This document shows positions 22,661 to 34,609 of a DNA stretch of 64,000 bases, one piece after another. Positions within the stretch are counted from its first letter, which is position 1. The number at the start of each line of letters is the position of its first letter. The notes below the pieces were generated by a model. That model did not search any database and was not told the DNA's origin. It saw only the letters and a program-made list of their open reading frames with translations. Source of the DNA: Ophioderma brevispina. Lineage: Eukaryota; Echinodermata; Ophiuroidea; Amphilepidida; Ophiodermatidae. Made by a program: the position numbers and the translations under genes. The stretch is from NCBI GenBank assembly GCA_023653785.1, contig JAMKCH010078559.1:1-64000 (forward strand), written 5' to 3'.

Positions 22661-25623
22661 CAAAAAATGCCACAATTTTTTAATGGTATCATAACCTTCA
22701 TATGCAAATTAGAATACAAAGAGTGTTTATACGGGGGGGTTTTTAAAGCATTTTCTAGAGTGCCCACAACTAATAGCTAACCAAAAAAAGACCAACTTTG
22801 TTATTCTTTAATCCTAACTTTTACAACCAATCATATTAAAATAAAGAGCCAAAAACATGTGATTTAATATACAGGGAATCTAAAAAAACTATTTAGAAAG
22901 GCGCAAAACTCATAAGGGTTCATGCCTATTTATTTGGTGGCAGCCTGACCATGAATCCCTCAACTTCAACCCGTTTTGTCCCAGCTGCAACTTTGGCAGC
23001 CATGTACATTGTGGCAGTGTACAAATCTACTATCATGAATGATGTAATTAATATGCAAATATTATGACGTCACTCAGCATTGAACTATGCTTCATTTTAC
23101 AATTAGAGATTGTGAAATATGAACACATATGTCCGTCACTTTAACACCGTACTGAGTAAAAAGCTGCCTAATAATGGGTGTTTTTGCTAGCCAGTTTTTC
23201 CAAATGGTCCTATCTGTATCTATGTGAATCCATGTCTCGGATATTGGGGAAAAGAAAAATGAGGTGACATTTTTTCATTTTAAGAGACTGGGCAGCTTTT
23301 TAGGCAAAGAAGATGGTTATTAGATTTTAGAATTTTTTAATTAATTTTCACTCTGGTTTTTGTCCTCCCCTTGATGCGGTTACGAAAAACACAGCTTATG
23401 ATAGGCCTGCCCCACCATCTAAAAGTTACGTCCATTAATGTCACCTCCTGATGTCTTACTTGGCAACATATGCCATAATAAAGGAATAGGTCTTCAGGCT
23501 GTTGGCCCGTCTCCTTTTTTATACCTTTGTGCTCACATTCTTACTTGGGCAGCCCTCTTTGGCATCTTGATGAGTACACCCTTTATAGGTTGCATAAAAA
23601 AAAGACAAAGATCACTTAGAGAAAAATTTCAAAGTGCCTTTAGGCTTTTTCTAACTTCCGCAGCATACCACTCACATAGCGGAGGGTTATCAAACAGTTA
23701 ACCCTAATCCAGAATCATTCTCAACTCCTTAACTCTTCACATCTTCGTAAGGGTGGCAGAAGCAAATATACAGACATGTTAATTGTATCAACAACTCTAG
23801 TTACAGCAGAGTCAGACTAGCTGTCAGTTATTGTCCTCGGTCCGGGTGTCATGTTGGTGTAATCGTGCGCTACTATTATCTACTACCGATATGTACACAT
23901 TGTCCCACCAATCCTAACAGTCTTCAACATTCGTGAAATTCAGCTGTCATCGAGAAACTATAGCCAATCATTTAATTCTACATAACTTTGACGCTTAGGA
24001 TACTTATCTTCATCCTTCATAGATCTACCTGATGCGTATGATCAGTCTGGCATCGAGATCTCTTATCTCAAGCTACTCAAAGCCTTCCGGGCCTTTCCCT
24101 GATGTCAAGCTTGTCAAGTTTTCATAATGCTGCTCATCCAAGACAGTCTTTTTGTCCTGGCGACATCAGAATGGGTTAATGCATAGAAAGCGCAAACTTC
24201 GGAAAGATGTCCCTCAATATTCTGTCCGGCCAATCCAGTCTTTTCAACATTACTCTTAGAAATGCCAAGAGAGATTGGTCGCATTATTCCTACACAGATT
24301 ATACGGCACTTGGGATGGCTGCTGATTCTTCTTAGCGTATAAATGTTTTTCCAGAAAGACCTAATCCACTGTAAGCCAATTCATTCCCGATGACACTTGA
24401 AACTCAGCAAATCCAAGACCGTCAGCTCTATTTCACCTTGCAAATCAATGCGCAAAAGGAGAACTGAACATCACTCTTGCTGGAGATAACTGTCACCCGA
24501 CTCACACCGAAGTACTTTGCTGTCATAATGGACATCAGCCTTACTTTCCATCAACACACCAAGGCAGCCGCTGCCAAGACGTAGTCTTGTAGAATATCTT
24601 ACAATTCTATCGGCATAGCTCCTCTAACCTTTAGAAGGAACTTTCAGATGATCAGCCTCACCAAGAATGTGATGAATCTGTAGCCTACTCCCCCCACCTC
24701 ACTTTGCTACCCAAATCCATGACACTGCAGTCGCCGTATTCCTGTTCCATCCTGGATCGATGACATATGATCTGAGCAATGGTCATCCTCTACCTTGAAC
24801 CTAAGCAGTTTGTTGACAGCCCTCAAGCAGCCAAGACTGTGACGTTAATGATAAGCATGGTCAAGCTCAACAGACTCAGAACTGCATTGGCCGTACAAAG
24901 CACTGTCCTTCAAATTGCGATTGTGTAGGCCACAACCATTAGCCACATCATTCATAGATGACTGTGAGGTCTACAAGTTCCAGGTGGAATCAAACCTTAT
25001 CAACCTGGTCGATGAAACTCTCAGCTGGTTAAGAGGACCTTCCACTGAGATTTGGACTTAAAAACGAAAGAACATCTATATAATTACAACCTATTAGAAC
25101 AAATCAGAGTGCAGAATGGTTAATGTAATATGAAGAGTGATATAGGATCTTACGAGACTGACTGGATAGCTTTATTAACATAGATCATGCTGATATTCCT
25201 AAACTTATGGGGGTAGCATTCCTAAATCACTTGATGAATACCGACAAATAGCATACCACGGTCAATCATCACAGTTTCCACCCTATCTCCGTTTAAGATG
25301 GATGGGTGTGCACTTCTGCCTCCCAACAAAAGGGAATGGCGACATGTGCAAAATTAGAAACGACATCGTCATTCACACCAGACACTTTGCTCACACCTGA
25401 TTATTGTAATCAGTGCAAGAACATCTTGGTTTCTTGGTACACCTGAATACACCTCAATGTACAGCAAATGCTGTGGTCAAACTGGCAACATCACTGCACC
25501 AACATTACTAGATGTCAATGATGATGAATTGTGCCAAATACTTGACATCAGTATTGAAGATGCCTGCACCAGATGACGGTGAAACTATTGTACCCGTATA
25601 CAAGAATAATATGAACAAGTTTT
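22661..25623 (+). pseudogene. Core of the 4-kb element: decayed, unassigned
   Basis: The longest plus-strand frames are short: 23438-23701 (87 codons) and a 49-codon frame from 24779 beginning MVILYLEPKQF. Nearby in-frame runs such as FIDDCEVYKFQVE (about 24953-24995) suggest former coding sequence broken by stops and shifts. I see no DDE triad, zinc finger or polymerase motif. The base composition at 23.9-25.5 kb is visibly richer in C and G than the flanks, which fits ancient coding sequence. The product is unknown. The core could equally be captured host sequence. Confidence 0.35.
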
Positions 25624-25985
25624 AAGCCATCTTGGTTGGGCTACTTCTGAGTTTTGGACACTCTAAAAAATGCTTCTATGAGATTGATCCGTGCCTTACA
25701 CATATTTTAGACACTTAATTGGTACTTCTAACTTGCCGACTTCCAAGTTTAGATACATCAGAAAATGGGGGCCCATTTTGGACGCCATCTAGTTTAGGAT
25801 ATTTGTGAGTTTTAAGTCTCAAAATAAGGACTTTATTATTCCCTGTGTCTAACATATATATAGACACTTGGTTTGTATTTCCAACTTGTCTGTTTCGAAG
25901 TTATGATAAAAATAGAAAAATGGCGGCCATTTTTGGACTCCTCGTGGATTTTGAAGGAGCTCCAGGGGAATTTTTGGGACTTTTA
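25624..25985 (-). repeat. Right-arm tandem units (inverse of left arm)
   Basis: Read on the minus strand, the units begin 'atggcggccattttt' (ending near 25921-25935), 'agatggcgtccaaaatgg' (near 25790) and 'aagatggctt' (25633). Spacing is roughly 137-157 bp, matching the left arm. Confidence 0.7.
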
Positions 25986-26101
25986 GTATGTTATTCTACT
26001 CATATTCCTTGACCTATCCTGAAATCAGCTTGTTATCATCTATTTCCAGGTTAAAACTAATGCTCTTAGCCTACATTTAAGACTTTGTCTATTTCTTCAA
26101 T

Positions 26102-26483
26102 AACATGAAAAAAGGTAGATGCTACAAATTAGGACCTAAATGTTTTCCTACCTTTGATAACACTAGATCAATTCATAGGAAGCCATTTTGTGTTGTCTCT
26201 TTGTAGATCGGCACACAGGGATTACTTTGGTAGTGAAAGTGTGCGAGTGTGCATGGTAAAATGTAAACCCTGCATTTCACTCTCGTATGCATTGACTGAA
26301 TAAGCTTTAGATTCCTTTTGTTATCGAGCATGTTTTCTGGTGATAACAAGAGATTTTGTTTTAAAGGCTTTAAAATGTAATTAAAGAAATATGACCAAAA
26401 AATTCCTGATTTCGTTCTGGAAAAAATTTAATTGTTATTATTCAGATATGTAGATCAGTTACAGCTGAACCACTTCAAGGGAG
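26102..26483. other. Non-coding spacer
   Basis: No gene or repeat recognised between two inverted-repeat elements. Confidence 0.4.
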
Positions 26484-27017
26484 TTAAAGCAATAATGCAC
26501 ATTTTTTAGAGCGGCCCCAATTTTCCAAAAAGTTAGATTTTTACATGGTTTGCATTGGTAACTGGCTAGTAAACTATACCTGTGAGTGGCTAAGCTCATT
26601 AATATCTAGGTGTTGCAAACGAAGGTATTTTCTAAGTAGAATAATTAATATTGGAGATCTCCAATATTTTTCAACGCCGGGCCGTTGGAAACGTCCTTCC
26701 AATATGAAATAGTGCCATGTATATATCTACACTCATCCATTAGTTGTTTATTGGTTCAGGCATGAAGTTAGAGGTATTTTCTTGAGGTCGCACTATTTCA
26801 TCATGGGCAGACATAAATTAGCATTTCCAGCTCTGCCGTTAAGTACAATAGGATCCCAATTCTAATTACAAAATTGCTTATTTTATGATAAATACGCATT
26901 TTGTAGCATTCTCGTTCGCATGTATAGTTTCCTAGACATAACCAACATAACTGTGCAAAAATATCAAATTTTGAAAATTGGGGGGCGCTCTGCAAAAATA
27001 TGCTGTTATTGCTTTAA
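26484..27017. mobile_element. TTAA-flanked MITE, family 2
   Basis: The ends are TTAAAGCAATAA at both termini in inverse orientation. The arms stay alignable for about 100 bp: 'gagcg(g)ccccaattttc', 'agatttttaca' versus 'gatatttttgca', then 'gaaactatac(c/a)tg'. The interior includes a 22-bp perfect palindrome around 'ggagatctcc' (26647-26668). No transposase frame is present. The TTAA target and TTAAAG start again suggest a piggyBac-type source (inference). Confidence 0.75.
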
Positions 27018-27478
27018 CAATTTGTTTTGTGAATGCAAGGAAGGTCTTATATGCAATAGCTGCCATTTTTCAGAAATTCCCATCAAACAGTGTATTTTCA
27101 CTGGCGTATCCAGACCTAGGGGAGACGGGAGGACCTCTGATAGCTGAAATAGGCTGATTTTGCACGTTTTGAGCTGGAACCCTGGGGGCGCAGCCTGAAA
27201 GCATCCTCCAAGACATGCCACTGATTATGCGAAGTCCTTGGTCAGGGGCTCTTGAAATGGTTCTTCAGGTGAGAGTCATCTGAAATCTGAAAAGCCACTG
27301 ATTCAAGGAAAGATAAGGCAAAAAAAAAAGAACAGTTCGTTTCAGCTTCCTGTAGCTCAAGGCGATGCATTTTTTTAGTCAAAAAAGGTATGCACACTGA
27401 GGAAATTTTTTATGCATTTTACACTACTTTTTTCAGCCACTTTGTGGCCAAATTTCTCTTTTCTTGACCAGTTTTAAA

Positions 27479-28121
27479 TAAACTCCTCAACAAAAGTTTG
27501 GAAATTTTTTTCAGACATGTTTTCGTATATTAATTTGAAATGTTATTACACTCAATTACATGTCAGTGAAAAGCTCAGTTATTCCTCTGTGCATAACACC
27601 AAAAAATGATAATAAACCTGTCTTTCTGGGGGTGTTGTCACCCGAGGACAACCGCTTCTGGGTCTCACCTTCCCTTTACCAGTTTGCACGGAATTTTGTT
27701 TTTCATTTTGATACAGAACTAGGGCTTACCCCAACTTAATTCTGGGATATGCCAGCTTAAATTTTCCCCATGGCACAAGCCTTCTGTACATCTGATCTTG
27801 CGGTGGCATGATGAGATACTGAATGACCACTCGTTGACATTTCCTATTCAGAGACCCGCGTTCAAAGCAAACCTAATCCTCTTAAGGGTGTAACCCTGTG
27901 TAACTCTTAACTGAGGTATTGAAATTTGGCACTTTCTTTTTCAGACCTGCCAGTATTCAAATGAGTGTCACTCAACCATGAAGAAATCAATTATGATTTT
28001 GATGTCATTGTACAGAGGATACCTGAGCTTTGCACTGATATGCAAAAGAAGTAATAACATTTTCAATTAAATGAGAAATACATGTCTGAAAAAAAGTTTC
28101 CAAACTTTTTTGAGGAGTTTA
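27479..28121. mobile_element. TA-flanked inverted-repeat element, 643 bp
   Basis: The left arm 'taaactcctcaacaaaagtt' plus 'cagacatg' and 'aaatgttattac' is mirrored by the right arm ending 'aacttttttgaggagttta'. Arms are about 130 bp. A TA sits at each outer boundary, as in Tc1/mariner target duplications. The interior (27605-28000) is more GC-rich and contains no intact transposase; one segment 'gtgttgtcacccgaggacaa' may be residual coding. Confidence 0.75.
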
Positions 28122-28326
28122 TTTAAAAACCTCTTGAAAACCTTAAAAAAAAAAAAAGAAATATGCTTAAATGTGATTTTGACACATGCAATTGGGAAGC
28201 CGAGACAAACTTTTTTTTCTAGGCATAATGGCACACACAGATGTATTACAAGGCAGCTATGCACTTAAGACCATCTTGAATTCACACAGCGAGTTTATAA
28301 TCTCAACGTCGAGAAAAAATATGAGA

Positions 28327-28622
28327 AGCGGCTAGGGGCCGACCAGGTAACCTCATCAATCAATAAGATTATGTCATGTTGTTCGCTTTTATTCCGTTAT
28401 AATGTCTTCATTAAAAAATGCTATTCTGCCGGCTCGGATTTGCGTGGCGTCCGGATATAGGCGGCTCGTATTGTAATCTAAAGGGCATGGGTTCGATTCC
28501 CACTTCTGGCGCAAAATTTTAATATACTATTTTGGACTTGGAGATTACAATGGAAACTTCAGAATCGGTTGTATTGCGAGTTACACGGAAAGTATGGGGT
28601 TACCTGGTGGCCCCTAGCCGCT
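28327..28622 (+). mobile_element. 296-bp inverted-repeat element enclosing a tRNA-like sequence
   Basis: The left end 'agcggctaggggccgaccag' plus 'gtaacc' is mirrored at the right end, which on the minus strand reads AGCGGCTAGGGGCCACCAGG plus TAACC. Only one extra base in the left arm and one mismatch separate the 28-bp ends. A tRNA-like segment lies between (28438-28515). No target duplication is obvious. Confidence 0.75.
28438..28515 (+). tRNA. tRNA-Thr(TGT)-like pseudogene or SINE head
   Basis: An A-box-like 'tggcgtccggata' (28445-28457) is followed at the right spacing by a perfect B-box GGTTCGATTCC (28490-28500), with a TGGG/CCCA T stem. The anticodon region 'attgtaatc' would give TGT (threonine). 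The normal 7-bp acceptor stem is missing; instead 'atttgcg' can pair with 'cgcaaaat'. It is therefore a tRNA-derived sequence rather than a working tRNA gene. Confidence 0.5.
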
Positions 28623-29901
28623 GTAAAAGATGGGCATGTCTTATGGAATGTAGTATTATTGCTCTAAATAATTTAAACTGAGGCCCAAGTTATTTGAACA
28701 CGCAATATTGGGTGTTTCTGTAAGGTCTGTGGGCTAGCTGATTTTAATTATTGGGACTTCGATGAGAATTTTGTGATATTCAGTGGTAGACGGTTTTTTG
28801 TTGAAATGCATAACCGTTTTGCACATGAAAATAAAACTGCTGACTTCTTCAATGCTATATGTAGTCTTTCATTTGAATGTAAATTCAGATGCTTAAATAA
28901 GGCATCTTTCCCAAGTCACCAGACCTCTCATTCAAAGAAAAAAATATAGCTACTTTACCTGAAGATTGTACATGTGAATGTAAATCCGTCCATAATTGTA
29001 AGTTTCATGTTTATGAAAGATTGGTGTAAATGATTGCAATGCATCTTGCTACAAAGCACCATTATGTATAAATATAAAATTCCAAAACTGTACATGATTA
29101 TAAAATACTTTTTTTTGCTAATTAAACTGTGACATCTATTCAAAAAAAAGTACACAAATTTGTCCTGCATTTAGTTCTTGTTTGACTGATGAGGTGACAA
29201 CTTGACGACACACCTACTTGTTCTTGGAAGGAATTAAACTTTTCATCAAAAATTTAGCATTCCCCTTAGCATATGGCAAAAAAAATTACATCTCCTATTT
29301 AAATTTCTCCTTGATGAGAAATTTTATGTTCCCCCTTTTTCGTTTGCGAAAATTCTCCCTAAATCCTCAATTCCACCGTGGCATAAATGATTAATTCTTC
29401 CTGTGTAAGTCCTCTGGCAAAAATAATGGTTCCTCAACTATGAATATCGATCCACTCAATTACCATTGTGTCTCCACAGCTTAGCTGGCAAGAGCGCTTG
29501 GCATTTAAGATGATATCAAGCGAAGAGTTAAATACAAGGCGATTTACGCGATGAGTAAATATGTCCCCGCTTGAATGTCGCGATCACTACATGCGATAAA
29601 TGCAACAACATGTTTAAAGTGTACAATATGAACCCACCCACCCACCCGTCCCATCCCGACAACCCGCCCGTCCCCCTCCACGACACCAGCCCATCCTCCC
29701 CGACACCCCACTGCTCTTGGAGCTCTAAGTTGTGACAACCGTTCTAGAGGTAGATTGAATGCTGATCACAACAGCAGTGTCAATTAATTCCTTAAATATT
29801 AATCAAGTATTGAATTTGAAATCTGGCACACCAATCCTGCTGATCTGTGGTTTGGTAAAACTGATACAGTGCTATAGGGTTTAAATCTCACTCTGACTTC
29901 T
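28623..29901. other. Non-coding stretch
   Basis: No gene. 29630-29712 is C-rich ('cccacccacccacccgtccc') on the plus strand and gives a glycine/valine-rich shadow frame on the other strand. Confidence 0.45.
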
Positions 29902-30106
29902 TTAAAGGTCCATGGACCATGGCTTATCTTGATACTGCGTTCGCGAAAAACAGAGACAGACCTGTCAGTGGGTATATTTAATCTTGGAATTTAACACTTC
30001 CCGAGTTCACTTTAAAAATTGTTGCGATATGATCAGGATAATTGAGGTACAGAAATTTAAGAAAATAGAAATGGTCATCTCAGCGATCGGGTCCATGGAC
30101 CTTTAA
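29902..30106. mobile_element. TTAA-flanked MITE, family 3 (205 bp)
   Basis: The termini are TTAAAGGTCCATGGACC and its exact inverse GGTCCATGGACCTTTAA. The inner 12 bp (GGTCCATGGACC) is itself palindromic. The interior is 170 bp of unremarkable AT-rich DNA. This is the third distinct family here with TTAAAG starts. Confidence 0.75.
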
Positions 30107-30498
30107 AATAAATTTTTCCACTATTTTTGCAGGTAAGAAGGAAAAATTCTGAGTCCAAAAAAGATCCAAAAACAAAAGCTTCCCCTTTAGGTTAGTGAGG
30201 GAGGCATGCTACTGGAGCATGGTTGGTGGTCAAAAACTACCACGTGCCCAGCAATCCATGGTCTCTAAATGGCAACACCCTTTTACACTGTAAAACTAAA
30301 ACGGGATGTAGAAGTAGGTGTATGGTAGTACATTTTGGCAGTAAACTTTCTGAGTGTTGTGTTGGGATGATCCCTTCGCAATTCGAGTCTTATTTCAATG
30401 CCCTCTTCTCAGCTTCTTTTCTCCCTTCTTGTTAGATCCTGGGGAGTGCATGTTGCCTCTGCACCCAACTAGCTATGTGCATGGGGGTTTGAATTTCT

Positions 30499-30530
30499 TT
30501 TTTTTATTTATTTATTTATTTATTTATTTA
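30499..30530 (+). repeat. (ATTT)n microsatellite
   Basis: About seven consecutive 'attt' units after a T-run. Confidence 0.85.
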
Positions 30531-30564
30531 AACATTTGGCTAAAAATACATCAAGAAATATATA

Positions 30565-31701
30565 TACAGTGTGAGTCAATAAAAACCCTACATTCAGTAA
30601 AGATTTTTTCTTTAAAGGTTAAACATTATTTTTGCTTGAATGTTTGCTTTGGTTGTTTACAGGGATAAACAGGCTATCAGAAGATTTTTATTTGGTGTCT
30701 TTCGGACTTCGGGTTCAGAAACTATGTCAATTTTGCGGAGAGACCTAAAAATTCTGTTTGGCCGATTTTAGCCATATAATGCGGAGAGACTGACCCTGAC
30801 GTATACCATAGCATATTATAGCAAAGGCAATTCACACATGCAATTTTAGATGGTATCAATTTCTTCTCAACAAAAACATATCAGTTTGAATAAAACGGTC
30901 TATTGTGTAACATAATTATAAGTAAAATATATTCATCAAATTAAATTACCATTGTTCAATCATAAAGAGTCAGTTATTGAAAATCACTCCATATCAATGT
31001 CTCAGTTCATGAACATAATGAAACTGCTCAGAAATGTTTGTTTTACATCTCTAAGGTAATTATTTTGCACAAATACAATATACTCAGCGTCCTTAAATTG
31101 AGAGAAGAACTAAAGCTGAAGTTTTCTGTAAATAAATTGGAATTAAAACTTAAATATTAAATATCGCACTGTTTTTTCAAGCGGAATACAAAACCTTCTA
31201 TGGTTTCACTCTGGCTCCCAAGTTTCGTTGTTGGTTAAAACCATGAAATCTTGCTGAACCAAAGTAAACTGTGGTCTTACACCAGCTATCTTGACTTTCT
31301 TATTTGGGAAATTGAACATTTTTTACTCGGCATTTTCTTTTTGTTATCTCCGGGATATTATTTTTATAATCCTTCAATCACTCCCCACCTTCTATTGTTT
31401 TAACAATACTTTGGTGTTAAGTGTTTTTGCTCAAATCACTGCTGAAGACCATGTTTACTAACTCTATGTAACACACGATCATCTTTGTTTGGCTCAAAAT
31501 CGGCCAAACAGGAATTTTTACGTCTCTCCGCAAAATAGGCATAAACTTCTTCCCCAAAGTCCAAATGACACCAAACAAAAACGTTTCTGAAACCTTTTTA
31601 ATCCCTCTTTATACCCCAATCAAACACTTGAGCCAAATAATTCTTAACTATTTTAAAATTATTTTTTATTCTGATGTAGGTTTTTATTGACTCAACTGGT
31701 A
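30565..31701. mobile_element. 1.1-kb element with about 220-bp inverted ends, TA-flanked
   Basis: Left end 'TACAGTGTGAGTCAATAAAA' and right end (minus strand) 'TACCAGTTGAGTCAATAAAA'. The arms remain alignable inward to 'ttttgcggagagac', 'aaaattc(c)tgtttggccga' and 'gccgatttt' (about 30785 and 31480). The TA at each boundary and the CAGT start suit a Tc1/mariner-type non-autonomous element. The interior, 30790-31470, has no open frame of note. Confidence 0.8.
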
Positions 31702-32825
31702 CAAATAAACATTATGACGAACATAAATAAAGGTGGCAACAGAAATGCGAGCCTGGTGAAGTCATAAGCAACAGTCGCTGTCCACCAGAGGTGTGACTCC
31801 CAACCAAACCCACGAGGCCACACAAATTACCAAACACATTAATGTACTATTGCATATGCCCTAAGGTATTTCACACTCTGGCCCCTTCCAGTCTGGTATA
31901 CCCCCAACACATACAACACAACACGTCACACCACACTGCCTCACACACACCTCAACGTCACCACACACACACACACTTCTCATACTCACGACTAGGAAGT
32001 GGGCCACTGATGGGGAAGCAAGAAACTTGTAAATTAATGGTGCTTCCATAAGGAGCACCCCCCTCCGACACACTTCCCCTACACCCCACGATTCGAAACT
32101 TAACTAACAAAACCACATATAAACCGTGTTTTTTTATTCCGCTAAGGTCCGTCAAGGCTTCCGAACCCATAGGGCGCCAGAAAGCACGTCAAAAGGTTGT
32201 CACCCCATGGAAACACCCTAAATGAAAATCCATTATAAACTACAAAATTATAAAATTGACAGATATTTGTTATAAGTCCAGCTCTTCAATACTCACTTGT
32301 TATAAAAATACTTTTGAGTGTTTTTTTAAAAAGAATTGCTGCCAGTGTTTGAATGACATATTCCTAATTGATTTTGGAACCCCAGACCACAAAGGAGGGA
32401 AATTTAACAGATATACAAGGCTTGAAACTGTCAGTTTTTTGGTGTGATATGGTGGTTAAAAAGAAGATCCTCATATGACGAACTATTATTGACCAATTAC
32501 TGAATCAAATGTACTCAATTGGTAAGACAACTACTGCAAGCAGATAGAGATAATTTCTACTGTTTTATTCAACTCCATTAGATTAATCAAGCTCGGTAAA
32601 CGCTCCCTGTACGATTGTTCCCCCCCTTTTTTGACCAAGATGTTATCTACTTGCCCGTCTTTGAATGTTTTCCAAACAATTTATGTTTTTTTGTGGGGGG
32701 GGATTTCCTCCTTAGCGATATAAAACTCCGGCAGGAGAACAAAAATCATAAGGGCAAGGACAATTGAACGATACAATGTGAGAAGAATATTTTGGTCCTG
32801 CTTTCCACACCAGTTTCTGAGAAAC
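31702..32825. other. Non-coding stretch with CA-rich patch
   Basis: 31905-31980 is CA-rich ('cacacacacacaca'). The rest may include the 3' untranslated end of the minus-strand retrotransposon that begins at 32826, but no tail signature is visible. Confidence 0.4.
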
Positions 32826-33863
32826 CTAACAATTTATTGCACTTTTTGGTAACAATATAAACACTGTTTCATATCCAAGTAATAGGTCAGCAGCATTTGA
32901 ACTCCAGAAGGCGAGACGGTGGAACTGGAGAGCGAGTATTTGACAAAAAATAGGTTGCAGAAGGTTTATTTTTATGACGTGAGATACACATGAGCTTAGA
33001 TTTCTGTGATTCAGTTGAGACAATTGTTTTTTCTGACCACAATTTAGAGTGACCATCATTTTGAAGTATGGCAATCTCAGAAATCATCATTTTATTACCG
33101 AATAAAAAAGTATCTTCTGGTATTTGACAATTGTTTGAATGGAGATGAAGATTGATATATTGATTATATATATTGAAGTAGCCGGCCCCAAGACTGAACC
33201 TTGCGGAACGCCAGAGGACTGTAACAAAATCAGACATATAACCCCTAAAAACGACTCTCTGAACCCGATTTACAAATAAAGAGAAATCCAATTTAGTAGT
33301 GACCTCTGAGAAGCCGTAAGTAGCGGTGTAGTTTACTCCAGATAGAACTACCTGATAGATGTAATCAAAAGCACGGCTATAATCAACTTAAAACTAAATC
33401 GATACGGGGATGGGCGATGTACGAACGATCTAAAATTCGGGTTCCATTCACAGAGAGCTTCGTTTAATGCGGTGGCACAGGATTTCCCGAGAGAAAAACC
33501 ATGTTGTCCTGTATACAATACTGTTATTCAATGAGATGATCGCGAATAGGCAGAAACATGCTCTCCAACATCTTGACAACAATGGAATTATGCTCTTGGC
33601 CTATAATGTTGAGGTCACACGATTACCCTTTTATACACAGGAACAACATTTGCCATCTTCCAGCATGTAGGAAGAGTACCTGTAACTTGATATTGTTAAA
33701 AATAACGGACATTGATATTTTAAAAATACGGGTCAGAACTGGGCAGATGGTACTAGCACACAATTTAAGCATACGACATGAAATTTCATCGGGACCAACA
33801 GCTTTATTGGGGGAGAGAGACTTGAGTTTCTCAAAAACCATGTCATTTGATATTTCAATGTAA
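32826..33863 (-). pseudogene. Non-LTR retrotransposon reverse transcriptase relic
   Basis: Minus-strand frames together trace a reverse transcriptase of the LINE type (Jockey/CR1/L2-like clade, not resolved). First comes SPNKAVGPDEI (33841-33623 frame), the conserved opening block of these enzymes. A shifted frame follows with a CWKMANVVPVYKR run near 33660-33615. Then VNRVQRVVFRGYMSDF occurs in the frame 33291-32887, just upstream of where the GVPQGSVLGP block belongs; that block is present only in damaged, frame-shifted form. A KSKLMCISRHKNK stretch near 33000 corresponds to the region after the catalytic domain. The catalytic FADD box is not seen. The copy is 5' truncated, frameshifted several times and inactive. 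Confidence 0.75.
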
Positions 33864-33927
33864 TCAATGTAATCAAATTTCTTTGACTACCATCATTTAA
33901 TTGTGATCACATATACCAGATTGTAAA

Positions 33928-33972
33928 ACCTGAGACTAATATACTAGGTAGGTTGGTATATTAGTCTCAGGT
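33928..33972. repeat. Perfect 16-bp inverted repeat
   Basis: 'acctgagactaatata' (33928-33943) and its exact reverse complement 'tatattagtctcaggt' (33957-33972) flank a 13-nt loop. Confidence 0.8.
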
Positions 33973-34609
33973 AAAACCAAATGTTGTGTTTGTAACAAAC
34001 ACATTTTCAAAAAATTATTTCCAAAATTTGTTCTGGAAGCATGTTTTGATGTAGTGGACAAATTTTTGAATTCCAGTACTCCATAGGCAACTGTGTTGAA
34101 TATTCTGTCTGTAAGATTACTAGTAGTAATCTTCTTAGATTAGACACACTTGGGCTGATGATTCATGCTCCTTTAATTGACAATTTCCCCGGACTTTGGG
34201 CTACTTCTAGCCCAGATTCGCTTCAGCAGTTCCATTGTTTTAGGCCAGTCAAGTTGAACCATTACTCAAAACTTGAGAGACATAGCAATTCTGACCACCG
34301 ACTGCCCTAGATTTTCTATCCAGAGTGTCTGGCCTCGAGGCCGTTTATCAATGAAACTGATATCAGTTCGTGTGCCCACACGTTTGCAGACGGGAGGTCA
34401 GTAATTGTCAATCTTTTTTCCTAAAGTCCCTGGTGTGTGAGGCCCATGAATGTGCTTAGCACGGGTCCAGGGAATGGGTAAAGCAGGTAGCCACCTTACC
34501 TCAGTAGTGTAGCAGATTCTGTTTCAATTCACTTGTGTCTTTTGTGAGTTCAAGCCTTCAGTGTTATGCACCACCAACAAAACAAGCTCTGGACAAGCAA
34601 CTTGCCAGC
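33973..34609. other. Non-coding stretch
   Basis: No gene or repeat recognised. Confidence 0.4.

Larger units (their letters stand above)
22105..26101. mobile_element. Large inverted-repeat element, about 4 kb, with tandem-repeat termini
   Basis: The two ends of this 4-kb block are reverse complements of each other. Outermost is 'attgaagaaat' at 22105, matched at 26091-26101. Moving inward come 'gagcattag', 'cctggaaata', 'ttcaggataggtc' and 'ctggagctc'. Then come three tandem units of about 137-167 bp on each side, each with an ATGGCG(G/T) motif and 'ttattttgaga' before the next unit. The arms run about 22105-22660 and 25624-26101. The core (22661-25623) has no intact transposase-length frame. 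This architecture, with compound termini of internal repeats, is known from some large DNA transposons. I cannot assign a superfamily, and no target duplication was identified. Confidence 0.75.
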
